Assembly (NCBI GenBank): GCA_046348545.1
Contig: JAXMEB010000002.1
Coordinates: 248,001-312,000, forward strand
Origin: JAXMEB01 sp046348545
GTDB taxonomy: Bacteria > Pseudomonadota > Gammaproteobacteria > Berkiellales > Berkiellaceae
Direction: 5' to 3'
DNA length: 64,000 nt
How positions within the stretch are numbered: position 1 is the first letter of the stretch; the number at the start of each line of letters is the position of its first letter. This document shows, one piece after another, positions 17,676-26,129 of the stretch. The position numbers were made by a program, and so were the translations under genes. The notes beneath the pieces were generated by a model. That model saw only the letters and a program-made list of their open reading frames with translations. It was not told the origin of the DNA and ran no database searches.

Positions 17676-18550
17676 TATGCATTCCTTTGAACGATAAAAT
17701 GAGCTAATTCGATGAGATGATCTGTTGAAGAGATCTGATCTAGAGCTCGTAATCCCTCTTTGAGATGCCAGATAGCTTTTTCTTTTGCGCCATCTAGTCC
17801 CAGTAAGGCAGGATAGGTAGCTTTTTGTAAAGCCACATCTCGACCAGCGGTTTTACCAAGCTCGGTTGTGGAGGTTGTGATATCGAGGATATCGTCTTGG
17901 ATCTGAAATGCGATCCCCAAATGGTGTGCAAAGTTTTTTAAAGCAAGCAGTCTTGGATCGGTCACGGCAAGCACCGTTAAAGCACCCATTAAAACACTGG
18001 CTTCAATCAACGCACCTGTTTTCGCTCGGTGTATGCTTTCCAGTTCGGTCAGTGTGATGGTGCGACCTTCAGAAGCGATATCGAGTGTTTGACCTTTGAC
18101 CATTCCATTTGCACCCGCGGCTTCGGCTAAAACTTGGATGATCTTCAACTGATTTTCTTTTGGATAGCCAAGCTCTGGTTGCGCTAAGATTTCGAATGCC
18201 AGTGCTTGTAAGGCGTCGCCAGCCAGAATAGCAGTGGCCTCATCATAAGCAATATGACAAGTGGGCTTGCCTCGTCTAAGCGCATCGTTGTCCATCGCTG
18301 GTAAATCATCATGTACTAAAGAGTAAGCGTGCATACACTCTAGCGCTGAGGCAACAGGTAGGACGCTTTGATATGTTCCGTCGAAGGCTTCTGCTGTGAC
18401 AATGGCTAAAAAGGCACGCAGACGTTTCCCACCCCCTAAGACGCTATAGCGCATGGCCTGAGATAAGGGCTCTAGGTCTCTTGGTAAATACTGAGATAGC
18501 GCTACTTCGAGCTGATCTTGGGTCGCTTTGAATCGCTGGGCTAAGGACAT
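17675..18550 (-). CDS. ispA: Farnesyl diphosphate synthase (polyprenyl synthetase)
   Basis: Chain elongation of isoprenyl diphosphates to farnesyl diphosphate. The first Asp-rich motif is in LVHDDLPAMDND and the second in FQIQDDILD. The substrate motif GGGKRLRAFL lies near residue 36. The length is 291 aa. It sits between xseB and dxs with 1-bp overlaps, the standard gammaproteobacterial cluster. Confidence 0.95.
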   Translation of the reverse strand: MSLAQRFKATQDQLEVALSQYLPRDLEPLSQAMRYSVLGGGKRLRAFLAIVTAEAFDGTYQSVLPVASALECMHAYSLVHDDLPAMDNDALRRGKPTCHIAYDEATAILAGDALQALAFEILAQPELGYPKENQLKIIQVLAEAAGANGMVKGQTLDIASEGRTITLTELESIHRAKTGALIEASVLMGALTVLAVTDPRLLALKNFAHHLGIAFQIQDDILDITTSTTELGKTAGRDVALQKATYPALLGLDGAKEKAIWHLKEGLRALDQISSTDHLIELAHFIVQRNA

Positions 18551-18780
18551 TATTCGCTTTTCTCGCCTTCTACCGTGTTGACGTCAGAAGCTGACATTTT
18601 ACCATCTTTTTGAACCAACTGTTGAATGCGTTGTTCAGCCTTTGAGAGTGTTTCTTGACAGTTTCGAACTAAACTAACTCCCTTTTCAAACTCAGATAAA
18701 GCGACTTCTAGGCTTAAATCACCTTTTTCAAGCGCATGTACAATCTTATCCAGATCTTGAAGGGCTGTTTCAAATGTCAT
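18550..18780 (-). CDS. xseB: Exodeoxyribonuclease VII small subunit
   Basis: Small helical subunit that binds XseA for single-strand exonuclease activity. The motif FETALQDLDKIVHALEKGDLSLE is typical, and 76 aa is the normal size. First gene of the xseB-ispA-dxs operon. Confidence 0.94.
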   Translation of the reverse strand: MTFETALQDLDKIVHALEKGDLSLEVALSEFEKGVSLVRNCQETLSKAEQRIQQLVQKDGKMSASDVNTVEGEKSE

Positions 18781-18927
18781 CTTAAATGCTCATCTCTAGT
18801 ACTGTGAAACCTGAACCCTATCTCAGGCGCAACGGATGGTCAATCATCTAAAAAAAGAGTAAGTTGGCCTAATTTTATGAGGCATGCTCTCATATCAACA
18901 CAGTGTTGCCAGGGGATATGACGAATC

Positions 18928-19512
18928 ATGAAGCAAGAACGGCGGCGATATTTTCGGGTTGAAGCAGATTGCATCGTGACCTTTAAGGCGGTCACAGCCG
19001 ATGAAAAGAAAGAGGGTATCGCCCAGCTCAATAAGGGAGATAGGTATCATCCGGATAAAGCTAGGCTGTTTTTGAAGCTGGATGCTGATCTTCAAGATGG
19101 CTTAAGTCGAATCCGCCAAAAGCTACCGGATGTTGCAGCAATGCTTGATTTATTGAATCGAAAAATTAACTTGATCGCAGAAGAAAGTAATTCAACAAAA
19201 TTAGATGGATTACTAGATCAGCAACCACAAAGGATTAGCTTGAGCGCTTGTGGGATAGCATTTCAGGTTGAGCATCCTATGGAAGTCGAGAGTGATATCG
19301 AATGGGATCTAATTTTGCTGCCTGACCAAACTTATATCCATGGATACGGTCATGTGGTAGCATGCGAGACGGCGCATGAAGGTTATTTAATTCGTGTGAA
19401 CTTTGATGCTTTAAGAGAAGAAGATTTAGAGCGCCTACTTCATTATATTATGCGCAAAGAATCCGAATGGATGAGAACAAGCCATGGTATTGGGCGTGAT
19501 AGAGTAGATTGA
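18928..19512 (+). CDS. PilZ-domain-like protein (putative cyclic-di-GMP receptor)
   Basis: The N-terminus RRRYFRVEADCIV and the later ISLSACGIAFQVEHP resemble the PilZ RxxxR and (D/N)xSxxG cyclic-di-GMP-binding motifs, although the first residue of the second motif is Ser. The two motifs are separated by ~100 residues of helical sequence, a longer insert than in canonical PilZ domains. A purine-rich AGGGG lies upstream of the ATG. It is divergent from xseB. Confidence 0.65.
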   Translation: MKQERRRYFRVEADCIVTFKAVTADEKKEGIAQLNKGDRYHPDKARLFLKLDADLQDGLSRIRQKLPDVAAMLDLLNRKINLIAEESNSTKLDGLLDQQPQRISLSACGIAFQVEHPMEVESDIEWDLILLPDQTYIHGYGHVVACETAHEGYLIRVNFDALREEDLERLLHYIMRKESEWMRTSHGIGRDRVD

Positions 19513-19558
19513 GAAGATGTCTTTTGGTAAACTGCTAACTTCGTGAAGTACTAAAATA

Positions 19559-19771
19559 ATGAGCATGATAAATAACCAATCGTTTCTAGCTTACGTTGAT
19601 TTTCTGAGAGAATCCTTAGATAACTTATCAGATTATTGGTCAAAATCAGGTTTTTATCATCCTCAAATTAGGCAAATCACAGAAGCATTACATGATGACG
19701 ATCCTTTCATTTTGTATGGTGCGACGATCGCAGCAAGTATTTTATTAGAAGATCAATCTATCTATCACTAG
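19559..19771 (+). CDS. Small hypothetical protein
   Basis: A 70-residue acidic protein with no recognised domain, placed 46 bp after the PilZ gene and 7 bp before upp on the same strand. The ribosome binding site is weak and the start could be a few codons downstream. Its position between two real co-directional genes supports expression, but nothing shows its function. Confidence 0.45.
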   Translation: MSMINNQSFLAYVDFLRESLDNLSDYWSKSGFYHPQIRQITEALHDDDPFILYGATIAASILLEDQSIYH

Positions 19772-19778
19772 TAGTCCT

Positions 19779-20435
19779 ATGACATCAACACAACATTCTG
19801 AATTTAAGACGCTTAAAATTGTTACACACCCTCTCGTTGCGAGTAAATTATCTCTTTTGAGAGATAAAAAGACAGATCATAAAGTATTCAGAGAGCTTAT
19901 TCATGAGATTACTTTACTGTTAGGCTATGAAGCCACACAAAATTTAAATACAACGATCCAGAATATAGATACGCCATTAGAGCAGAGCGTTCCCTTATCC
20001 GTACTCACAGGACCAGGTCCCGTGATTCTCCCCATTTTGCGTGCAGGGATTGGGATGGTTGATGCATTAACCTCGCTTATGCCCGCAGCGAAAATAGGTC
20101 ATATTGGGCTCTTTAGAAATGAGTCCACATTATTACCTGAAAGCTATTATTTCAAAGTGCCAGAAGACTCAGATAAGCGTAATTTTTACGTTTGTGATCC
20201 AATGTTGGCCACCGGTGGATCAGCAATTGAAGCGGTGCGAACTTTGAAACAAAGACAAGTGAAAAATATTACGTTTATTTGCATTTTAGCCGCCCCTGAA
20301 GGGGTTAGGAAATTTACGTCTGCACATCCTGACGTCAATATCTATACCGCTTCTTTGGACCGCTGCCTCAATGAAAAAGGCTATATCCTCCCAGGTTTGG
20401 GGGATGCGGGTGATAGACTATTTGGAACACTTTAA
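19779..20435 (+). CDS. upp: Uracil phosphoribosyltransferase
   Basis: Salvages uracil to UMP using PRPP. The PRPP loop is VCDPMLATGGSAIEAV, and the uracil-binding C-terminus is GLGDAGDRLFGT. Upstream PILRAGIGMVDAL is also typical. The length of 218 aa is slightly above E. coli Upp. The left end of an R2 repeat follows and may terminate the transcript. Confidence 0.96.
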   Translation: MTSTQHSEFKTLKIVTHPLVASKLSLLRDKKTDHKVFRELIHEITLLLGYEATQNLNTTIQNIDTPLEQSVPLSVLTGPGPVILPILRAGIGMVDALTSLMPAAKIGHIGLFRNESTLLPESYYFKVPEDSDKRNFYVCDPMLATGGSAIEAVRTLKQRQVKNITFICILAAPEGVRKFTSAHPDVNIYTASLDRCLNEKGYILPGLGDAGDRLFGTL

Positions 20436-20463
20436 TTGAGATCCACTCTGCTATCGCTGCCGT

Positions 20464-20816
20464 AACCTCAGTTCGGAGTTTTTGAAGGCAGGGTTGCTTT
20501 GTAATGACGTCATTCCGCACAGCGATAAGCGCACTTAGCCGCTTACGCGATTCAGCCTTTAAAAATATCAGCAATCAAATTATTAGCTGAGATTTGATAA
20601 AATCCTGGATCCCGCATCAGACGCTACACACTTCGTGTGATGACCGCTGTGCGGGATGACGATATATCCCCACAACAGAGCATTTTTCGGGTAGGCGCCG
20701 AGCGTTCGAGACGCAGGAGTGTACACAAAGTACATGACTGCGGTGAGAATCGCGAAGGCAACAACCCCGAAAATTCAGCTGTGAAGGGTATATCCCAAAA
20801 AAGCCCGAATTGGGGT
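20464..20816. repeat. R2 repeat, long form, with a MITE nested inside
   Basis: The left terminus AACCTCAGTTCGG matches the inverse of the right terminus (CCGAATTGGGGTT here, CCGAACTGAGGTT in another copy). The interior has nested inverted segments (CATTCCGCACAGCG and CGCTGTGCGGGATG). A full MITE (20665-20792) interrupts it between GATGACGATA and TCCCAAAAAA. The right end read on the minus strand (AACCCC...hairpin, then T-rich) can terminate the MFS gene, and the left end can terminate upp. Confidence 0.75.
20665..20792 (+). repeat. MITE copy (full, 128 bp)
   Basis: Full copy in plus orientation, with left edge TATC in place of TATA and right edge GGGTATA. It carries the inner hairpin TGTAC-ACAAA-GTACA and lies inside an R2 repeat. 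Confidence 0.9.
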
Positions 20817-20855
20817 TGCCCTGCGCAGCAAAAGGGATTTTAAAGTGACGCGAAT

Positions 20856-22163
20856 CTAAACACTCTCAACTAATTTAGCTTGCTGTAATTTTTCCATTTG
20901 TCTAGATCTTTTATGAGGGCAGGGTAAGATCCAAATCAATGCTAATGTAATGGCAAATCCAATAGGGATAATGCTGAGACTAAGCTGGTAAGCAGAGGCC
21001 GGGTTTTCGCATAATGGAATTGAATAGTCTAGTAGCTTGCCAAGTAAGGGCTGGAATACTAACCCCCCAATCATCGTGAAGAAATTAGTAATAGACAGTG
21101 CGGTGCCAGTTAGATTTTTAGGAGAGTATAACCTGCAACTGATGAATACCAAGACGTGGGAGCTGGCCGTGAAGCCAAATAGCAAGAGAGAAACCGGCAA
21201 TAAATAGAGGGGTAAGGTCCCTAGTAGTATCAAGACGATGCAGCCCAATGCTGCCCAGGTGCCCCAGAGTATGGTGCGGTGCCAGTTTTGAAGGGCATCG
21301 TAGAAGATACCAAAAGCCGGCGCGCCCGCAGCCCAACCAATTAAGACCAGCGAATTATAGAATGTGGCTTGATCACGTCCGAGCTGATAGGTATTTTCGA
21401 GAAAAGGGATCCCCCAGAGTTCAGAAAAAGCAGAGATGGGAAGGAACGTGATACAACCAATGACCCCATTGATCCACATAATCGGGTTTGTCAAAATTCG
21501 AACTAAAGCATGCCAAATACTTTCATCATCTGAGAATTTTGTTGATTCGCCCTGTTCATCCGGTTTTCTTTCATAGAGAAATATCATCAATAGTAGGGCC
21601 AAGACAGCGCCGATGATTGCTAAAGTGATGGAAATATTTTCCCAAGAATGGGTCTTGATGTAACTCGTGAGCTTGTTTTGTCCATAAAATGCACCAATCA
21701 TACCCAGCAGTGAGACAAATCCCGTTACGGATCCAAAGAGATGTTTAGGTAACCAGATGGCGGCGATTTTAAGAACACCCACAAACGCAAACGCAGAACC
21801 TAAACCCATTACAAATCGGCTCACGCAGCCCAAGTAGACATTGGTACTGAGTGCGAACATGAGGCAGCCTAATGCACAAAGCAGCGTGGCAAAGCTCATG
21901 ACTCGTTTTAGAGGGTAGTTGTCAATCACAGGGCCTGCGAAGAGCAGGGTCAGCGTATATCCCCAATAGAATGCTGAAGAGAGTATCCCCAAGCCAGCCC
22001 TGTCAATAGTAAATCCTGCCATTAATTCTGGGATCATGGCACTTGGGAATAAACGAACGACTACTTCGTAGCAATAGAATAATCCCCCAAGCGTGACCAT
22101 GAGCCAGCCCATGGCTTTCATAGATAAGAATTTTCTAGCAACTGGAGTAGAAGATGAATTCAT
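20856..22163 (-). CDS. Major facilitator superfamily transporter
   Basis: Twelve-helix MFS permease of 435 aa. The N-terminal half begins MGWLMVTLGGLFYCYEVVVRLFPSAM and contains an MFS loop in GPVIDNYPLKRVMSF; the C-terminal half repeats the six-helix pattern. It resembles the MFS transporters expanded in Legionella and Coxiella, but the substrate cannot be read from the sequence. It is monocistronic, with the R2 right-end hairpin just downstream. Confidence 0.85.
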   Translation of the reverse strand: MNSSSTPVARKFLSMKAMGWLMVTLGGLFYCYEVVVRLFPSAMIPELMAGFTIDRAGLGILSSAFYWGYTLTLLFAGPVIDNYPLKRVMSFATLLCALGCLMFALSTNVYLGCVSRFVMGLGSAFAFVGVLKIAAIWLPKHLFGSVTGFVSLLGMIGAFYGQNKLTSYIKTHSWENISITLAIIGAVLALLLMIFLYERKPDEQGESTKFSDDESIWHALVRILTNPIMWINGVIGCITFLPISAFSELWGIPFLENTYQLGRDQATFYNSLVLIGWAAGAPAFGIFYDALQNWHRTILWGTWAALGCIVLILLGTLPLYLLPVSLLLFGFTASSHVLVFISCRLYSPKNLTGTALSITNFFTMIGGLVFQPLLGKLLDYSIPLCENPASAYQLSLSIIPIGFAITLALIWILPCPHKRSRQMEKLQQAKLVESV

Positions 22164-22297
22164 TAGTTATTTCCTTAAATATAATTCTGCCGTTCTAGAT
22201 TGAATGAACTGTTCTGAAAATTATCTATTTATTGATACTATTAAGGAAAGCAACGGCAAGAGTTAACGCAGTCAACGTTGTTATCATAGGAATTAAA

Positions 22298-22621
22298 ATG
22301 CCGATTATATACGAAGTCAATCTCAAAGTGGATGCAAGTGTAGCAAAAGAGTTTAAATTTTGGTTAGCTGAACACCTTGACTTAATGCTACAATTCCCGG
22401 GATTTTTAAGGGCAGAATATTGGTCTGAGCTGGAGCCCAGTGTGGGCACAGAAGGCTTTTGTGTACGATATGAATTAAGCGATAAAGCTTCATTTGAATT
22501 TTATGTCAAAGAACATGCTGCACGCATGCGGCAAGATGCTTTTAATAAGTTTGGTGACAAGTTTCAAGCTAGTCGCCGTATACTAAAATCTGAATTAATT
22601 AGAGAGCGTGGCGATGGATGA
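22298..22621 (+). CDS. DUF4286 family protein
   Basis: A small ferredoxin-like protein: MPIIYEVNLKVDASVAKEFKFWLAEHLDLMLQFPGF at the N-terminus fits DUF4286. I chose ATG 22298 because TAGGA precedes it by six bases and the conserved domain begins there; the longer frame from 22232 has no such support. Function unknown. Its stop overlaps the yciA start (ATGGATGA). Confidence 0.75.
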   Translation: MPIIYEVNLKVDASVAKEFKFWLAEHLDLMLQFPGFLRAEYWSELEPSVGTEGFCVRYELSDKASFEFYVKEHAARMRQDAFNKFGDKFQASRRILKSELIRERGDG

Positions 22622-23009
22622 AGTCTTTCAACCACAAGGTGAACTGGTGATTCAAACAATAGCAATGCCAGCGAATACGAATCCATATGGTGATATTTTT
22701 GGTGGCTGGCTGGTGTCGATTATGGATTTAGGCGCAAGTGTCTTGGCCCATAAGTGTAGCCACAATCGGATGGCCACCATTGCAATTGACCGAATGTCTT
22801 TTATCAAACCGGTCATGGTTGGTGATACTGTGGCTTGCTACGCCGAGGTCACTAAGCGGGGCAATACCTCAGTGACCATTGGTCTTGAAGTTTGGGTTCA
22901 AAAACGCACCGATGAGGCACGATACAAAGTCACGCAGGGCTTATTTACATTTGTTGCAATTGATGAGCAGGGGAAGTCTACCCCCATTAAATGGAATCCC
23001 AATGTATAG
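22614..23009 (+). CDS. yciA: Acyl-CoA thioesterase YciA (hotdog fold)
   Basis: Hydrolyses a wide range of acyl-CoA thioesters. The hotdog signature NPYGDIFGGWLVSIMDLGAS and the later RMSFIKPVMVGDTVACYAEV match YciA. The start at ATG 22614 overlaps the upstream stop by 8 bp. The TAG stop (23007-23009) coincides with the edge of an inserted MITE, so the last residues may have changed since insertion. Confidence 0.9.
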   Translation: MDEVFQPQGELVIQTIAMPANTNPYGDIFGGWLVSIMDLGASVLAHKCSHNRMATIAIDRMSFIKPVMVGDTVACYAEVTKRGNTSVTIGLEVWVQKRTDEARYKVTQGLFTFVAIDEQGKSTPIKWNPNV

Positions 23010-23130
23010 TCTTCGCAGCTGAATTTTCGAGGTTGTTGGCTGCGCCCTCTCGCAATCCTCATGTACTTTGTGTACACTCCGGTTGCTCGAGGCTTGCCGC
23101 CTACCCGAAAACTCATCTACTGTGACTATA
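23005..23130 (-). repeat. MITE copy (diverged, 126 bp) between convergent genes
   Basis: Minus orientation. The ends TATAGTC and GACTATA differ from the consensus TATACCC/GGGTATA, and the core is diverged, so this is an older copy. It contains the stop codons of both flanking genes (yciA and the LplT-like gene). Confidence 0.85.
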
Positions 23131-24448
23131 ATAACCACGCCTTAAATCGTTTTAGCAAATCACGATCAATCCAGAAGATGATAGAAAGCACAGCAATGTG
23201 CAATACCAATATTACAAAAAATAATTGATAAATAGTGAAGCTCCAAGAGAACATACCAATCGCAATTATAGAAGAAAACACCATAAAGAGTGCATTCAGT
23301 AGATTATTGGCAGCAATGATGCGAGAACAAATTTCAGGTGGGCTATGATGTTGAATCATCGCATACAAGGGGACGATGTAAATTCCACCGAATAGTCCGA
23401 GACCAATCTGTGAGAATAATAAGTGCCAATAAGCCCCATATTGGAAGAACATCTGAGTTGTGACCAGAGAATGATCTGATGGGAACGTTAGATGGACTAA
23501 GCTGTAATCCAGTATGAAAAAAGCCATTCCAATTGCACCGAAAGGGACCAGCCCTTTTTCGATTTTTTTGTTAGAGAGCTTTTCGCAGGAGAGAGCCCCT
23601 AATCCGATACCAATTGAAAAAGCACCAATTAAGAGCGAGACGATAGCTGGTGTACCGTGAACATAGTGTGCAGTATAGTTGCCGATCTGAGTTAAAAAAG
23701 AGGCGCCCAGAAACCAAAACCAGGAAATGGCGAAGAGATAGAGTAAGATACTAGGATTTTGTGCGGCCAGCTTGAGGTTATAATAAATTTCTGAAATAAA
23801 ATTAAAATTAATTCGAATATGCTTCGATTCTGAAGGGGTGGAAGGAATTTGTGTTGCTGCCCCCCAACCCATGACCGCAACCGTGATGGTAGTCGCTGCA
23901 ACAACGTAGGTACCATAGCGTTCAATTCCAATTAAAACGCCGCCGAGTAACGTGCCAATTAAAATCGCTAAAAAAGTCCCCATTTCAACCAAGCCATTTC
24001 CTCCGATCAGTTCTGAAGGATGAAGTTGTTTTGGAAGATAACTGTATTTGACCGGTCCGAACAAAGCTGAGTGACTGCCCATTAACATTAAGAGTACGAC
24101 CAGCCAATTTAAAGCGAGTTTATGAAAAGCGATGGCGGCTAAACTCGTGATCAAAATTTCAAGACACTTAATCCAGCGAATCAGCGTTGCCTTGTCGAAT
24201 TTATCAGCTATCTGTCCAGCAAATGCAGAAAATAAAAAGAAGGGCAGCACAAAAGCACCAGTGCATAAACTAGCTAACATATTAGCCAAGTCAGGATTCT
24301 TAGTAGAAAGTTCAAATGAGATCAGAATAATCAAGGCCATTTTAAATAAATTGTCGTTGAATGCGCCTAAAAATTGGGCTGTGAAAAACCAACCAAAGCG
24401 TTTTTGAGTGAGCAATTGAAATTGATTTTCAGTCTTTTGGCTTGTCAT
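23126..24448 (-). CDS. LplT-like MFS lysophospholipid transporter
   Basis: MFS protein of 440 aa with the LplT/Aas-type signature: FLGAFNDNLFKMAL at the start, MGSHSALFGPVKYSYLPKQL around helices 4-5 and NGLVEMGTFLAILIGTLLGG. Family members flip lysophospholipids across the inner membrane for re-acylation. Here the transporter stands alone, with no fused acyltransferase. The stop TAG lies within the neighbouring MITE end. Confidence 0.8.
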   Translation of the reverse strand: MTSQKTENQFQLLTQKRFGWFFTAQFLGAFNDNLFKMALIILISFELSTKNPDLANMLASLCTGAFVLPFFLFSAFAGQIADKFDKATLIRWIKCLEILITSLAAIAFHKLALNWLVVLLMLMGSHSALFGPVKYSYLPKQLHPSELIGGNGLVEMGTFLAILIGTLLGGVLIGIERYGTYVVAATTITVAVMGWGAATQIPSTPSESKHIRINFNFISEIYYNLKLAAQNPSILLYLFAISWFWFLGASFLTQIGNYTAHYVHGTPAIVSLLIGAFSIGIGLGALSCEKLSNKKIEKGLVPFGAIGMAFFILDYSLVHLTFPSDHSLVTTQMFFQYGAYWHLLFSQIGLGLFGGIYIVPLYAMIQHHSPPEICSRIIAANNLLNALFMVFSSIIAIGMFSWSFTIYQLFFVILVLHIAVLSIIFWIDRDLLKRFKAWLL

Positions 24449-24548
24449 GTTAAATGATTCCAGATCAACCTTGCCTAGCTAGAAAACTACCGCTACGATA
24501 GAACAATTTTGGATTTGAATCCATTGTTAAAATAAGTGGAGAAGGAAT

Positions 24549-26006
24549 ATGGCAACGTGTTGGAAAGTTTTGCCCGTTATTTTGGCAGGGGGTTCAGGGA
24601 CTCGTCTTTGGCCTCTCTCACGCGAAAATTACCCCAAGCAATTTCTAACATTAATGGGAGATCAAAGTTTATTTCAACAAACGCTTTCTAGGGTTTCCGA
24701 GCCTACTTACTTACCCCCTCTGATTATTACGAGTGAAGCACATCGATTTTTGGTTGCAGAACAAATTCGTCAATGGGGTGGAACGACTAGCGCGTTGATG
24801 TTAGAGCCCGCTCGCAAGGGAACCGCACCAGCTGCTGCTCTGGCAGCGCACTATGCGTTGCAGCGATACGGTAAGGATACTTTACTCTTAATTTTGCCGG
24901 CAGATCATTACTTGTCAGACAATGGTTCATTTCATCAAGTGGTCGAACAAGCAAAGTCAATCGCAGGGCAAGGCTATCTCACTACCTTTGGTATCAAGCC
25001 GACGCGTGCGGAAACGGGATTTGGCTATATTCAACCGGGAACAGCTTTGGACGCTGGGTTTGCTGCTTCTGTACAAGCTTTTATTGAAAAACCCCCTTTT
25101 GATCAAGCAGAAGCTTTTTATCGTAGTGGTCAATATTATTGGAATAGTGGCATGTTCTTGTTTCAGTCTGCGCTTTATCTCAGTGAACTTGCATCTCTTG
25201 ATTCGGATATGGCAAAACAATCGGAATGCGTTTGGGAGACGCTAAGAAGTGATGAAGACTTTATTCGTTTTGATGAAAAATCTTTTTCGGAATTAGTTGA
25301 GAACTCGATTGATTATGCATTGATGGAAAAAACGCAGTTGAGTGCTGTCATTCCATTAGAGACGGCATGGCATGATTTAGGATCTTGGCAAGCACTATCA
25401 CAGATTAAGTCCTTAGACGGGGCAGGTAATGCATGTATTGGAGATGTGATTGCGTTTCAAAGTGAGGGCTGCTATCTGCAAAGTAGTCAAAGGCTTGTGG
25501 CAGCTATTGGGGTCAAGAACCTCGTGGTAGTGGAAACGCCAGATGCCTTGCTGGTGATGGACAAGCATCATAGCCAATCACTGAAAGAGGTCGTGACCTT
25601 GTTAAAAGAGAGTGGTCGAGAAGAAGCAATCCATCATCGAACCGTTCATCGTCCATGGGGGTGTTTTGAGAGCGTGATGTCAGGTGATCGTTTTCAAGTG
25701 AAGCGTATCTCCGTAGCAGTAGGCGCTAGGCTTTCGTTACAGCTTCATCATCATCGTTCCGAGCATTGGGTTGTGGTGAAAGGTACTGCTCGTGTCACGC
25801 GTGGTGAGGAAGTATTTTTACTCAGTGAAAATCAGTCCACTTATATCCCAATTGGTACCACTCATCGACTTGAAAATGTCGGGAAAATTCCATTAGAAAT
25901 GATTGAAGTCCAATCAGGCGGTTATTTGGGTGAAGATGATATTGTTCGATTAGAAGATGCTTATGGACGCGCAACGCCGCTACCTGTTGAGGTCGAAACC
26001 TCTTAA
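24549..26006 (+). CDS. Bifunctional mannose-1-phosphate guanylyltransferase / mannose-6-phosphate isomerase
   Basis: Makes GDP-mannose for surface polysaccharide. The N-terminal nucleotidyltransferase has GGSGTRLWPLSRENYPKQF and the later ILPADHYL and FGYI segments. The C-terminal ~115 residues form a type II PMI cupin (RPWGCFESV...LQLHHHRSEHWVVVKGTARV). It belongs to the AlgA/XanB/ManC family of ~480 aa. GGAG lies close upstream of the ATG. No other polysaccharide gene is adjacent. Confidence 0.92.
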   Translation: MATCWKVLPVILAGGSGTRLWPLSRENYPKQFLTLMGDQSLFQQTLSRVSEPTYLPPLIITSEAHRFLVAEQIRQWGGTTSALMLEPARKGTAPAAALAAHYALQRYGKDTLLLILPADHYLSDNGSFHQVVEQAKSIAGQGYLTTFGIKPTRAETGFGYIQPGTALDAGFAASVQAFIEKPPFDQAEAFYRSGQYYWNSGMFLFQSALYLSELASLDSDMAKQSECVWETLRSDEDFIRFDEKSFSELVENSIDYALMEKTQLSAVIPLETAWHDLGSWQALSQIKSLDGAGNACIGDVIAFQSEGCYLQSSQRLVAAIGVKNLVVVETPDALLVMDKHHSQSLKEVVTLLKESGREEAIHHRTVHRPWGCFESVMSGDRFQVKRISVAVGARLSLQLHHHRSEHWVVVKGTARVTRGEEVFLLSENQSTYIPIGTTHRLENVGKIPLEMIEVQSGGYLGEDDIVRLEDAYGRATPLPVEVETS

Positions 26007-26060
26007 AGTGCCATTGATACTGTGAATCACTACGTTTGTCACTTAACATGAGTTAACTGA

Positions 26061-26126
26061 TTGACCATTTATTCGTACTCTCTTACGCTTGCGTCCTGAG
26101 TTTTAAATTTAATTTTAGAGAGTACG
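26061..26126 (+). promoter_or_regulatory. Candidate promoter and 10-bp inverted repeat
   Basis: TTGACC (26061-26066), 17 bp, then TACGCT (26084-26089) could be a promoter. CGTACTCTCT (26074-26083) is perfectly complementary to AGAGAGTACG (26117-26126). The right arm covers the purine-rich sequence just before the ATG at 26130. The arms could be an operator or, if transcription starts further upstream, a hairpin hiding the ribosome site. Confidence 0.4.
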
Positions 26127-26129
26127 ACT

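Noticed and set aside
20637..20843. Open frame across the MITE in the R2 repeat
   Set aside because: It is the generic read-through frame of the element in non-coding DNA; the same peptide appears in other intergenic copies.
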